Source: Fomes fomentarius
Lineage: Eukaryota > Basidiomycota > Agaricomycetes > Polyporales > Polyporaceae
Assembly (NCBI GenBank): GCA_022606135.1
Contig: JABYQN010000004.1
Location: 2,046,001-2,110,000 of the forward strand
Reading direction: 5' to 3'
DNA: 64,000 bases
Below the pieces are notes generated by a model. It was not told the origin of the DNA, searched no databases, and saw nothing but the letters and a program-made list of their open reading frames with translations. Position numbers and translations under genes: made by a program. Of this stretch, positions 54,994 through 64,000 are shown in pieces. The stretch's first letter is position 1; each line of letters opens with the position of its first letter.

Positions 54994-55869
54994 ACATCTG
55001 AATCTGTACCCGGTCTCAGTCCCCAGGCCGTTCGCCGTACCGAACCGAATACGAACAGTGTATGTATAATCCCCGTGTGTATGTCTTAGGTCTTTATTCT
55101 GTGCCTGCTTTTCGTCCCTGTTCTCTATCCCTTCTGCCCTTTTCCTCCCTCCTCTCTCTTCCGCACCTGTCTCTTCTCCCGCTACCGCTCTGTCGACCTG
55201 CACTATGCTATCATCCTCTTTATCCCGCGCGGCGGTTCGCTCCAGTGTATTCCTAGTATTAGTACCTGGCTACTCTCCGACTCGTCGATTCTCTCTTTCC
55301 TTTTTCCTGCTCTCGCCTATGACCCGTTGTGTTTCGCGTCTCTGCGTTGTTGCCTCCTTGACACTACTCTGTGCGGTCTCTATCTGTCTCGTGTGTTGCG
55401 ATGGGGATGGAAATGAGGTGGTGATGGTAGCAATACATGGTCTTATTGAGGTCGAAGTTTCTGCGCGATACACGTACAACTCCAGTTTTTAGCTCTAAGT
55501 GATAAGATAGGTGGGTGATGTGTGCCCGCGAGGGTTCAAGGGTACGATGGGGCGGTAGGATGAGTGGCAGGTACGAATCGGGGTTAGTAGTGTGGTAATG
55601 AGAGTCTATGTGAGGGTGGGTGGGTATGCGAGTGACGGCGAAGGAAGTGCGGATTAACCATAAGCATACGCACGGTGCGAATGAGGAGAAAGAATAAGAT
55701 AAGGTACATCAAAATGGCAGATGGAGAGCCGAAGGGCCGACGCCGTTCCCTAATAATAGCAGTGAAGCACACGAGAAGTGCTTGCGGTCCGGGGCTTGCT
55801 GAACTCCAATGCGAGAGGAACTCCAAAACGAGAGGAAGAGGGGATGGGAGAGTGGAACGGATGCGATAA
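54994..55869. other. Convergent 3' flanks, no gene seen
   Basis: About 880 nt between the stop of the zinc-cluster factor and the stop of the J-domain gene. CT-rich on the plus strand (55090-55330), with low-complexity open frames only. Confidence 0.5.
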
Positions 55870-57086
55870 TCACTTCTGCACGAGGCCCTCCATGCGCTCC
55901 AAGACCGAGACGACTCCGCGGAGCAGGGTGTACACCCGTCTGTTGAGCAGAGAGGTTTGTGAAGTGCCGCCTGAAGAGTCTTCGGCAAAATCTTCTTGCT
56001 TTTGTTGTCGGAGGGCCTCTTCGAGGGCGATGGGCAGGCTGATGGTGAGACGGGCGAGCTGGATCATGAAGTAGGAACGGCGGCGGAGGTCAAAGTAGGA
56101 GAGTTGGCGGAAGGCACGTTGCGCTTCCAGAAGGCGGCAGACTTCGTGGTGGAGTGCAAAGATGCAAGTTCGACATGCTGTGGGTCACAGGATGTCAAGT
56201 AAGTTTGATAAAGTAAGTAAAGAAGGAACGCACTGAGCGCGCGGGTGCGTATAGCTTCTAGGGTCATGAGCACAGAGTTAATGCCCTCTTCACCGAGTTG
56301 TAGGGATGGGTTCATGCTGTTGACTGCGACTAGTGGTATGGCGGTCAAGGATGGAAATGTGACGTTTGATGCGTTCAGGGACTTACAGAGGAGTGTGCGG
56401 ACCATCTCCAAATCACCGTCGAGCATGTCGTTGATAACTCCAATCACAACCCCGCGGAACGTCTCCTCTGCTTGAGGGAATGTTCTTGAGGCGAAGAAAT
56501 CGAATGGCGCTGTAGCCGAGCGGGAATCGTACATGCGCTTTGATGAGGGCTTGCTGAGGATGTCGTATGCGACCGATACCTTTTGGAAGGCACGAGTGGC
56601 TTCGGGATTGTCGGGGAATTTGCTGAGTTTCGCGTAAGGACGCGGTGTAGCATGTAGATAAGATGGTGTGCTCACTCTGGGTGGCATGCTTTACTCCTAG
56701 CGAGATAGGCACGGCGGAGGGTGAGTTTGTCTATGGAAGGTGATCGAGGGATACCGAGGACGGCATAGCAGTCGTTCTGGGCAAGAATTTCGTTGATGAC
56801 CGCCCTGTTCTTGGCGGAGGTACGTGGTGGCGTTTCTAGAGGTCTTGATGGACCTGCGGGGGACGAAGGAGGAGATGAGGAAGCACTTGAAGAGTCGGCG
56901 GAGTGAGCGGGATCGTTTGGGACCCAAGATATGCGTTTTGTACTGGGCGGGATGAAGTCGTCGTCGAGGAGGTTGTCGTCCTCGTCAATGGGTAAGTGAA
57001 AGTAAGTGCTCGCTGTGCTGTACAGTGAGTACGGGTGGGTAAAGACGGGGAGAGGGCGCACCTGAGCCGAAGACATAGGAGAACAT
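55870..57086 (-). CDS. J-domain (DnaJ/Hsp40) protein
   Basis: Co-chaperone that stimulates an Hsp70 ATPase. The start at 57086 gives MFSYVFGS, spliced to ASTYFHLPIDEDDNLLDDDF. A Ser/Pro linker precedes the J-domain: NDCYAVLGIPRSPSIDKLTL, RRAYLARSKACHP, then after an intron KFPDNPEATRAFQKVSVAYD and ILSKPSSKRMYDS. The essential HPD is intact only after splicing: the Asp codon is GA from one exon plus C from the next. After the J-domain are FDFFASRTFPQAEETFRGVV and helices ending SVLERMEGLVQK; no Cys-rich zinc domain or Gly/Phe region, so it is a type III J-protein. Length is about 330 residues. Its Hsp70 partner and location are unknown. It is divergent from the F-box-like gene. Confidence 0.82.
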
Positions 57087-57222
57087 GGTTGTTGAGCACA
57101 ACGAGCGCGTTGCGGCCATGTGATTGTCTGTCTCGCTTTGCAGATCGTTCGCTTGCTGGGCGTCTGTTCCAATGCCTTGCGGCAGAATCTTATCAGATTA
57201 GATGTTGCCTCCTGCCCTCGAC
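57087..57222. promoter_or_regulatory. Short divergent promoter, J-protein and F-box-like gene
   Basis: Only 136 bp separate the two inferred start codons, so the genes must share a bidirectional promoter if both starts are right. No TATA box is evident. Confidence 0.45.
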
Positions 57223-59122
57223 CATGTCCGTTGGCGTGATCACCTCCACGAGTGAGCACGTTCTACCCTTCTTTACGTCTTGCACTCATTCTCCTCACAG
57301 AGCCTGAGCAGCTTCCCAAGACTGCCGCAGATTGTCTTCTGCCGCTCTCAGGCAATCGGTGCGTTTTCTGCCTCTAAACATCACACGTGGCACCCATAGC
57401 TCGTATTGTCAGGGTCTCCAGCCTTGCGCGCGCGCGTTTAGGCAACGAACTCCAGAACGACATCTCTCGCGACAACATTCCCCTGGCCATCCTGAATGGC
57501 GACGTCCTCCACGAGATTGTCTCCTATATACGTGGTCGCGATGCCCTCAACTTCTCTCTCACAGCTCACCGTGTCCACGACTTTGCTGTCCACCGCGTCG
57601 CATCCCGCCTCGTCTGCCGCACGTCGGCGGACCTCCGACGCGTTCATGAACACCTCCTCGGGGGCAGCCCCAGGCGCGCGGTCTTTCTTCGCAGTCTGTC
57701 CATCATGAGCACCACGTTCATTGACCGCCCGTGGCAAGACGACCCGAACTGGACTTTCCCAGAGACTACGTATCAGTATTCCTTGGCTTCACTCGTTGGC
57801 GACATCCTCGAAGCCGCGCAGGGTCTGACCCACCTCCATCTGGAACATTTCACTCCTCTGGCCGGGCACGACCCTCGCGTTGGGCATGCCATCGCATCCA
57901 TGTCTAGGCTGAACAGCGTTGAGCTCTGTCAAATAGACCCAAGCTCTCTGGCGGTCTTCCAGACCATGTGCAGCCGCCCACAGCACCTCCGCATCTCGAC
58001 CGTCAAGACCAACGTCCCTTCCGAGGCCAAGCACATGCTTGACTTTGTGCACGACCTCCTGACCATCATTTCCTACAGGAAGGAGCTTCGTGTACTAGAC
58101 CTAGACTTGAGTGCGATCAGCTGCCGTCCCTTCAAGGTCCCCCTTGAACCCAGAGAGGATGTTTTCCCTTTGCCTTACGTCCGTCGCCTCTCCATCCATT
58201 GGTTCTCCCGTCTGGTCGATGTCGCCTCGCTGTTCCCCAATCTCGACATCCTTGAGCAGCATATCAACAGCTACCACCTCGAGAAGTCTTCTGGTGCGCC
58301 TCTTCGGCGTCTGTCCATCACTGAGCTTCGGGCTCAAGGTGACAGCCACCAACCGGTCCATATGTTACACCTTCCCAGATATCCGAGGGATTTGCAATCC
58401 TTCCTCAAGACCGTAGGCGAGACCTCTCCAGTCGGACTCTCCATGCACTGCTTCGTTGACACTCCAAAGTGGCTCGAGTACATTGAGCAACTCCCAGCCA
58501 AGACGCCTCGGCTCAAGTTCATAGACATCCATTGTCATACATGGGAGAGGAGCCCGAAGGCAGGTTGGGTGGTGAGTAAACGCTCAAGGTAGTAGAAAGT
58601 ATGCACGCTCACCCTGCCATGTCCTCCCTAGGCCAGGTTCATAGAGAGCCTCTGCGGGTACTCGCTCGTTTGCTTGCGTGTCATCGCCCCCCAGCCCCCC
58701 GTTCCTGGCTCGGACAGCACCCGTTGGCTTGAAGAAGACGTGCAGGCCCTGGCGGAGCTGCCCGACCGACTCCTGCAGGTGATGCCGAGTCTACGCTATG
58801 TTGCGTGGGCGCCCAAGCGCGTGACGTCGGAATATCAGTGGTACGAGGACGAATACGACTGCGCGTGCGCGGAGTACAAGTGGTACCGTGCGGTCGAGAG
58901 TGGTGATACCGGGCGCAAGTTGACGGCAGTCTCTGCGGGCGATGGAGAGCGCGTACGACGCTTCTTGATTGAGGCTGACTTGGCTGCTATTTCTGACATA
59001 GACGGTGAGTAGTGAGCCTGCGCACTCGGCGTGTGTGGTTCAAGTGTGTGTTTACTCATGAGCACTTTGCAGCTCATCTGACTGTGGGGCCGATCAAGGA
59101 ACCTGATGAGTTGAATTGTTGA
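57223..59122 (+). CDS. F-box-like protein with leucine-rich region
   Basis: Probable substrate adaptor of an SCF ubiquitin ligase. Two small 5' exons (start 57223, MSVGVITSTKPEQLPKTAAD) join a long third exon. The F-box-like segment is NIPLAILNGDVLHEIVSYIR, GRDALNFSLTAHRVHDFAVH. Then come irregular Leu-rich stretches (ELRVLDLDLSAISCRPFKVP, FPLPYVRRLSIHWFSRLVDV) and an exon with GYSLVCLRVIAPQPPVPGSD and LPSLRYVAWAPKRV-like content. The final exon, HLTVGPIKEPDELNC, ends at 59122. Length is about 560 residues. Such proteins are numerous and fast-evolving in Agaricomycetes, so a specific role cannot be given. F-box assignment is by pattern, not by a strict motif. Confidence 0.75.
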
Positions 59123-59389
59123 TACCCTTGTAATGGTGATATTCATAGAGGTCTATCAATATGGATGGTTTCAATGGAGGAGTAACAGTGTTGGCCACCC
59201 CAAGCTGCTAAAAATTGCGCGCTGGTATCGTAGGTTTGCGGTGGAACACCTGCTGGACTCTTCTGGAGTCTGTGAGTAGCTGTGGGCGGAACCCGTGACT
59301 GATTATCCTGCTTCCTTACGTCCTAGAGTTCGCAGGGCGTAGATATATACCAGTCGGTTGGCAGACGGTTCGGAGTATGACCGACCACC

Positions 59390-60689
59390 ATGTCTCTACA
59401 GCCGTGTACCCTCGCCCAGGACCTCCTCGATCACATCCTCGATTGTGTCGGTGACGATCCCGCGACTCTCGCAGGATGTGCCCTAGTCTGTTCAGACTGG
59501 ACAGGCCGGGCACAGCGCAATCTCTTTTCCAGGATCACTCTACCTTGCGATGCTCTTGGATCTTCCCCACGTCGCAGCCAGTATGATGAGCTCGTGCGCA
59601 CAAAACCCGAGCTCGCGCTGTACACGACACACCTTGATCTCAAGGCTTCCTGGTCGAGTACGGGCGTATATTGGGAACCTCATTTTGCCAGTAATCTTTC
59701 GCATCTATCCAACGTGCGCAGCTTGAAGCTTTCAGCATTCAATCCAAGTGACGCGTTGTACAAGGTGGCTCAAGATGTGTTGAAGGCGTTTCCATCCGTC
59801 GAGTATCTTGCCTTCCATGACTACATCTTCGCCCCACTATTTCATTTTGGCGGTGATAGCACCGAGAGGTGGAGTCCTCCCGAGTCCTCCGAATCTGTCA
59901 TGGTGGACGTACATGCGACCTCAACTCGCCCTCTCGCGCTCAAGGGGTTGTCCCTCATCAGTAGACTCAAGGAGACCGACATTGCGATTGCGAGAAAGCA
60001 ATACCACTCCTTCCAGCTCGCTCGATGCCTGGGCCATAATGGGGAGCTCACTTCTCTCACATCGCTGGAGCTCCTCGATGGCCCGGAACTCACCGAAACG
60101 TGGCTTCCCTTCTTCCCCGCGTTCGGCGCGTCGCTACGGCGTTGTGCCATTACTCTGAACGATGTGGTCGTCTCCGCGAACCAGTACTCCTTATATTGTG
60201 ACCTGACCGAAGCGCAGCTGCGTACGTGTTCTCTCAGGCTGATTCATAGTGCCCCGCACAATCTAATATAGCGATACTGTAGGAGACAAGGTCACCGCAT
60301 CGTACGCAGTCCTGCTCCAATGCCCTAACCTGCAATACCTGTGCATCAAAGCTGACTTCCACCCGACCCTCCGCGACGTCGCGGTGCGCGAAAAACCTAA
60401 CCCCAAGCCACTCTTGTCCCCCTTCTTCGTCGATGCCCTCACAGCATTACTATCCCGTCCGGAGACGCCCTTCCCGCACCTTGAGTCCCTACGATTCGAG
60501 ATCGTTGGCACCATCGGGAGCCTTGTGTCGTTACGAGACGCATTCGGCGCGCTATCGGATACGCTGTCCGTTAAAGGGAGGTATCCTGCCTTCACCAACA
60601 TGTCAGTCGACTTGGAGGAGTTTTACATGTACGGCTCAGGAGGCGATAAGGACTCAGCGACGAGGATCGTAGGGGACGGGAACTACTGA
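59390..60689 (+). CDS. Second F-box-like protein
   Basis: The start at 59390 gives MSLQPCTLAQDLLDHILDCV, GDDPATLAGCALVCSDWTGR, AQRNLFSRITL, a typical Agaricomycete F-box-like N-terminus (DLLDHILD, CALVCSDW, LFSRI). A Leu-rich body follows (LSNVRSLKLSAF, SLTSLELLDGPELTETWLPF). An intron near 60225-60283 joins AQL to GDKVTASYAVLLQCPNLQYL, and the end is TRIVGDGNY at 60689. About 410 residues. It is in tandem with the previous F-box-like gene on the same strand, 267 bp apart, but the two sequences are not close enough to call a recent duplication. Function is unknown beyond the family role. Confidence 0.75.
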
Positions 60690-60799
60690 AGCCTTTCGAA
60701 GATGCTGGGATGCGAGTCGCATTTACCTTCTGGATAAACGGCTACATCCTAGGATATATGCCAGCCTGGGCACTGTAGATGCATCCGATAAATCATCTA

Positions 60800-62171
60800 C
60801 TACGAGTCTACAACGTTCGCCCCTAGCTTCTCTGAGAATTTACGCACAGAGCGCTTCACTTCGCCCCTCTCACCCATCACTGTCAGCTTGATGCTGCCGG
60901 TCTCCTCCGGAACATCGTCGAGAAGTGTGAGCTCGTGCCGGCCGAAGGCCCAGTTGAGGATGTGGTGGCCGGCCTCCAGCTTGACGAAGCCTTTGACCCG
61001 CCATACGACCTCTTTCGACAGTCCGTTGAGCGCGTCAGTTAGCGTCTTTTTGGGTACGTGAGACACATCCTCGTCTTGCACAGCGTCCGACTCCTGTTGA
61101 GGCTGAGAACTATGAGTGTGGTCGGAGTGGGAGTGGCCTGCATGGTGCGTGTGTGCGCCTCCTGGTCTGTGCCCCTTGTAAACTGTCACTGTCTGCACTT
61201 CGTCGTGGTGGTGGCTGTCTGGGAACTCTGGGCTTCCGAGTTGGAAGAGCTTGGAGTCGAGCCCCATAATGAGGTCAGGGTCGACGCCGTCCCGGCCCTG
61301 ACACTTGATCTTGGGCGTGGTGTCGTTGAGCGTGTTGAGGTGGTCGATGAGGATGTCGAGCTGGCGCTCTGATACGTGTTCCCATTTGTTCTGCCCAGCA
61401 GGCGACGATCAGCTCGCAATCGGGGTGCAGTAACTGTGAGAACGGATCTCACGATGAGGATGACGTCGGTGTAGCTCGCCTGCATCTTCGCAGTGGGCGA
61501 GGTGTCTTCGTACCCGGTGAAGTTCTCCGCGTCGATGACGGTGACGATCGCGTCTAGCTTGAGGTCGTGATCCGTCTCCCGCTCGAGCTCGCGGATCTGG
61601 AAGGCGAGTGTGGCTGGGAAGGCGGAGCCGCTGCGTTTTCATGAGAGGTGTGATACCATTGTACGATGGGGTATGAAAATGCGTACGAGCATTCGATGAA
61701 AATTCTGTCTGGTCGATACTTTTCTGTGCCGAGGTCAACAGTGTCAGAAAGCACAGACAGAGGTCGCCGAGAGGCAGTCCTACCTCGTATCTCCAATAGA
61801 GCGGTCTTCATCTGTCCGACGAGAACACAGCACCTTCGTTGAATGGCGGTGAGATATACGAGGCATGATGATCGTATGACAAAGACGCGCCACCTTACAT
61901 GCATCCGTTCAATATTTCGCTAACAGCAGCAAGGCTGGATTGTTTCGCGAGCTGACTGTCCACTGTGAGCACAAGTGTGGCGGTTAGTACGCTGGTTGCA
62001 TCCCTCGGTACATCTATGAGAGGACCGACCTTCAACGTCGCCAAACTCGTTCTTCAGTAGCACAACATTGTAGTCCTTCGGAAGACGAGGAAGCAAAGAG
62101 AGGATGATGGAGGTTTTCCCTGCTCCGAGGAAACCGGTGAACACGGTTATAGGTATGTTATTCGTTAGCAT
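60800..62171 (-). CDS. ZNG1/CobW-type GTPase metallochaperone (COG0523)
   Basis: GTP-driven metal-transfer protein; the eukaryotic members (CBWD/ZNG1) activate zinc enzymes such as methionine aminopeptidase 1. Start ATG 62171: MLTNNIPITVFTGFLGAGKT with the Walker A motif GFLGAGKTS, then LKNEFGDVE. The metal-binding CxCC motif (NGCMCCVLVGQMKTALLEIR) is intact after an intron that falls between Met and Cys. Next are DHDLKLDAIVTVIDAENFTG and QASYTDVILINKWE (NKxD/E-type guanine site). A His-rich loop (GGAHTHHAGHSHSDHTHSSQ) and a C-terminal WRVKGFVKLEAGHHILNWAF domain follow, ending NVVDS. About eight exons. The His-rich loop supports zinc binding. Family is clear; the client protein is inferred from relatives. 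Confidence 0.88.
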
Positions 62172-62517
62172 CGACCGATTGTACAGCGATGAGAGCCGCC
62201 CTGATGATGTTGGTTTGTAGGCTTACTGTGGCTAACTTGAAGATAAGTACCAGTTTAGCGACTTGTTGCGGCACCGAATCCTCAGCAAGCGCTCAAACAG
62301 ACGCTGCTTTGTACAACGAGCTTGGTGAAACACCTACACCTAACCACTACTTGCGCATAACTTCGCGTTCTCTGTGAGTTATCAGGCGTAGTATGATCCA
62401 AAAGAACCCCATGGCGTGAATGATGGCTACTGACTATGATACAGATATGCGTGCGGGGACGTGTAGGAGTACATTACTACAATGACTTATAGCATCACAG
62501 CCAGAGCTAATGATAGC
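62172..62517. other. Short intergenic region, no gene seen
   Basis: 346 nt upstream of the ZNG1-type gene and downstream of the CWC16-family gene, both on the minus strand. No supported frame. Confidence 0.4.
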
Positions 62518-63767
62518 TCAGATAGTCCGTTTGATTAACCCGCTTCGAATGGCTTTGGTATCTGGCGGCTTCAGACGACCCAAACCGCTTAGAGCTCCAT
62601 TCCGCCGCGTGGTGTTCCCCAGAATCTTCGCGCGCAACGCGCTCACAGCGTCGCCACTACCACTACTGCTACCCGCAGCACTTCGACCTGACTGCGTGCT
62701 GCGAGGTGGACCCTTTGACGACGTCGAGCGCGGTATGATGCCGACCTCTGCCACAAACTTCCGCCGCTTGACACTCTCGCGTTCCTCTAGGGCCTGCTTA
62801 CCCCGCTCCCACTCCTCCTTGGCCTTCGCGCGAGTCTCGTCATTCTCCGCGGACAACGCGAGCACCTCGGGCAGACCATAAGCACTCTTGATGGCCTCGT
62901 CAGCCTCTTCGAGCGCTTTATCTACCTTCTTCTGCTCGCGGAAGCGTTTGCGAACGCGAAGGGAGAGGGAGTAGGGGTCTGAACCGTAGTGGTCGGCAAG
63001 GTCCTGCAAGGCCTCTATTCGAGGGACCTGTACGTTGTTCATGTGATTCTGAGCATCGGTCGACTTCTCCAGGGCGGCCAGAGGATCTACGGGGCCTTGG
63101 TTCGGATCGGTCTCTATGGAAAGAGAGAATGAGTATGAAGGGTGCTGATGCGGCGGCGAAACGTACCGTGCACTGCGAAGCCGCCATTCTCTACAGGGTC
63201 CCACTCCTCGTCCTTCTGCCGTGCTCCGGATACCACGACATATCGTGTGTTCTGTCTTGCGGTTGGTCCCACGTACGCGGAACGCTAAGGCTGATGAGAC
63301 TTACCTTCGGATCCGTCTGTATCTCGAACCAACCGTCACACAAGTGGCATTTGCATCGGAACGAGTATATCGGTGTCGAGTGGTAGTTCCCAATCTTCTT
63401 CTTCTCCGCGTTGTACCGCACACCCATGCCGATGTGGTTGTTGCATGTTCCGCTTTACGCCATCTCAGCACAGTAGGGACAGGTTTGGACAAACAAACGT
63501 ACCACCAGATGTTGAACGGTAGCTCGAAACGCACAATGAGGATCCCTTGGTCTATCTTTCGTGCGCGGTCTCCGAGAGCATGCTTGCCTACACAAGGATG
63601 TTCAGGACAAGAAAGTGGCGGAAGAGGGCGGCATGCGTGCCTCTGTAAGCATTGAGACTGCTGTGCTTGTTTGGGTCATAGTCCGGAGGGTAGTATTTGT
63701 TGAAGCCTATGATACTACATGAGATATGGGAGTATGAGTAGCTCTCTGCTTTACACTGACCTTGCAT
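62518..63767 (-). CDS. CWC16-family splicing factor (CCDC130/Yju2 type)
   Basis: Spliceosome-associated protein. Start ATG 63767; the first exon codes only MQ plus one nt and joins GFNKYYPPDYDPNKHSSLNA. Then RARKIDQGILIVRFELPFNI and the zinc-ribbon part MGVRYNAEKKKIGNYHSTPI, YSFRCKCHLCDGWFEIQTDP, with CxC and CxxC cysteines. After that come ARQKDEEWDPVENGGFAVH and a charged helical tail (HYGSDPYSLSLRVRKRFREQ, KKVDKALEEADEAIKSAYGL) ending SGLIKRTI at 62518. Length is about 320 residues. The long tail after the conserved core favours the CCDC130/Saf4 branch over Yju2/CCDC94, but the split is not certain. Five or six exons. Confidence 0.87.
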
Positions 63768-64000
63768 AGCGAAGGAGTATCACGGTCGGCGGTGGTGTTG
63801 AGAAATGAGGTAATTGCCAGCTAAATCAGCACGTAAGGGGTTGTCTCGGATAATCCCACTCAGCCGGCAAATCCCGACACCTACATGACCCGGGCGCGAG
63901 AGCAAACCTTATTTTTCTGCACTATCAACAGAACTTGCCCTCAGGTATCCGCCCTCGCCACCTCGCTTTGCGCGCTCGAAACTGACCTCAACGGTACCCA
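63768..64000. other. Upstream region of the CWC16-family gene, no gene seen
   Basis: 233 nt to the window edge, no supported frame. It should contain the promoter of the minus-strand splicing factor gene. Confidence 0.4.

Noticed and set aside
56640..56690. J-domain with HPE instead of HPD
   Set aside because: The codon is split by an intron; splicing gives HPD.

Overview
The window is nuclear DNA of a basidiomycete fungus, most likely an Agaricomycete. Genes are dense on both strands and broken by many 48-70 nt GT-AG introns with CTNAC-type branch points. Several families have typical basidiomycete form: a multi-intron P450, a SWI1-like ARID protein, a DUF5648 secreted protein, F-box-like proteins, and a fused biotin enzyme related to yeast BIO3/BIO1. 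Gene models below were built by reading exons across GT-AG junctions by eye; spans run from start codon to stop codon and include introns.

Layout. 1-578: 3' end of an exportin-2 (Cse1) gene. 1462-3599: cytochrome P450. 3837-4435: secreted DUF5648-type protein. 5427-8630: VPS34 phosphatidylinositol 3-kinase, divergent from a Nudix hydrolase (8829-9916). About 10249-12300: promoter-like sequence followed by a tandem array whose monomers each look like a complete small spliceosomal intron. 12495-14337: mitochondrial trimethyllysine dioxygenase-like gene, divergent from the biotin enzyme (14814-17525). 18168-19837: four-helix MARVEL-like membrane protein. 20262-23497: large disordered proline-rich protein with a WH2-like motif.

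23.7-29.7 kb is an accessory mosaic. It holds two truncated inverted copies of the SWI1-like gene, each with part of its promoter, a second dispersed duplication, and a small secreted protein. 29746-32633: AP-3 beta. 32885-36854: CWH43. 37295-38024: unrecognised small gene with a poly(A) retroposon (38083-38821, 12-bp target duplication) just upstream. 39612-43983: the full SWI1-like parent gene. 45.3-48.4 kb: no gene I can name. 48398-50197: Tvp38/TMEM64-type membrane protein. 51626-54993: Zn2Cys6 transcription factor. 55870-57086: J-domain protein. 57223-60689: two F-box-like genes. 60800-62171: ZNG1/CobW-type GTPase. 62518-63767: CWC16-family splicing factor.

Most genes are unrelated housekeeping genes: membrane traffic (VPS34, AP-3, Tvp38, CWH43), splicing, nuclear export, chromatin remodelling and cofactor metabolism. 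The two stretches that ordinary gene content does not explain are the intron-like tandem array at 10.4-12.2 kb and the truncated SWI1-like paralogs at 23.7-27.2 kb.
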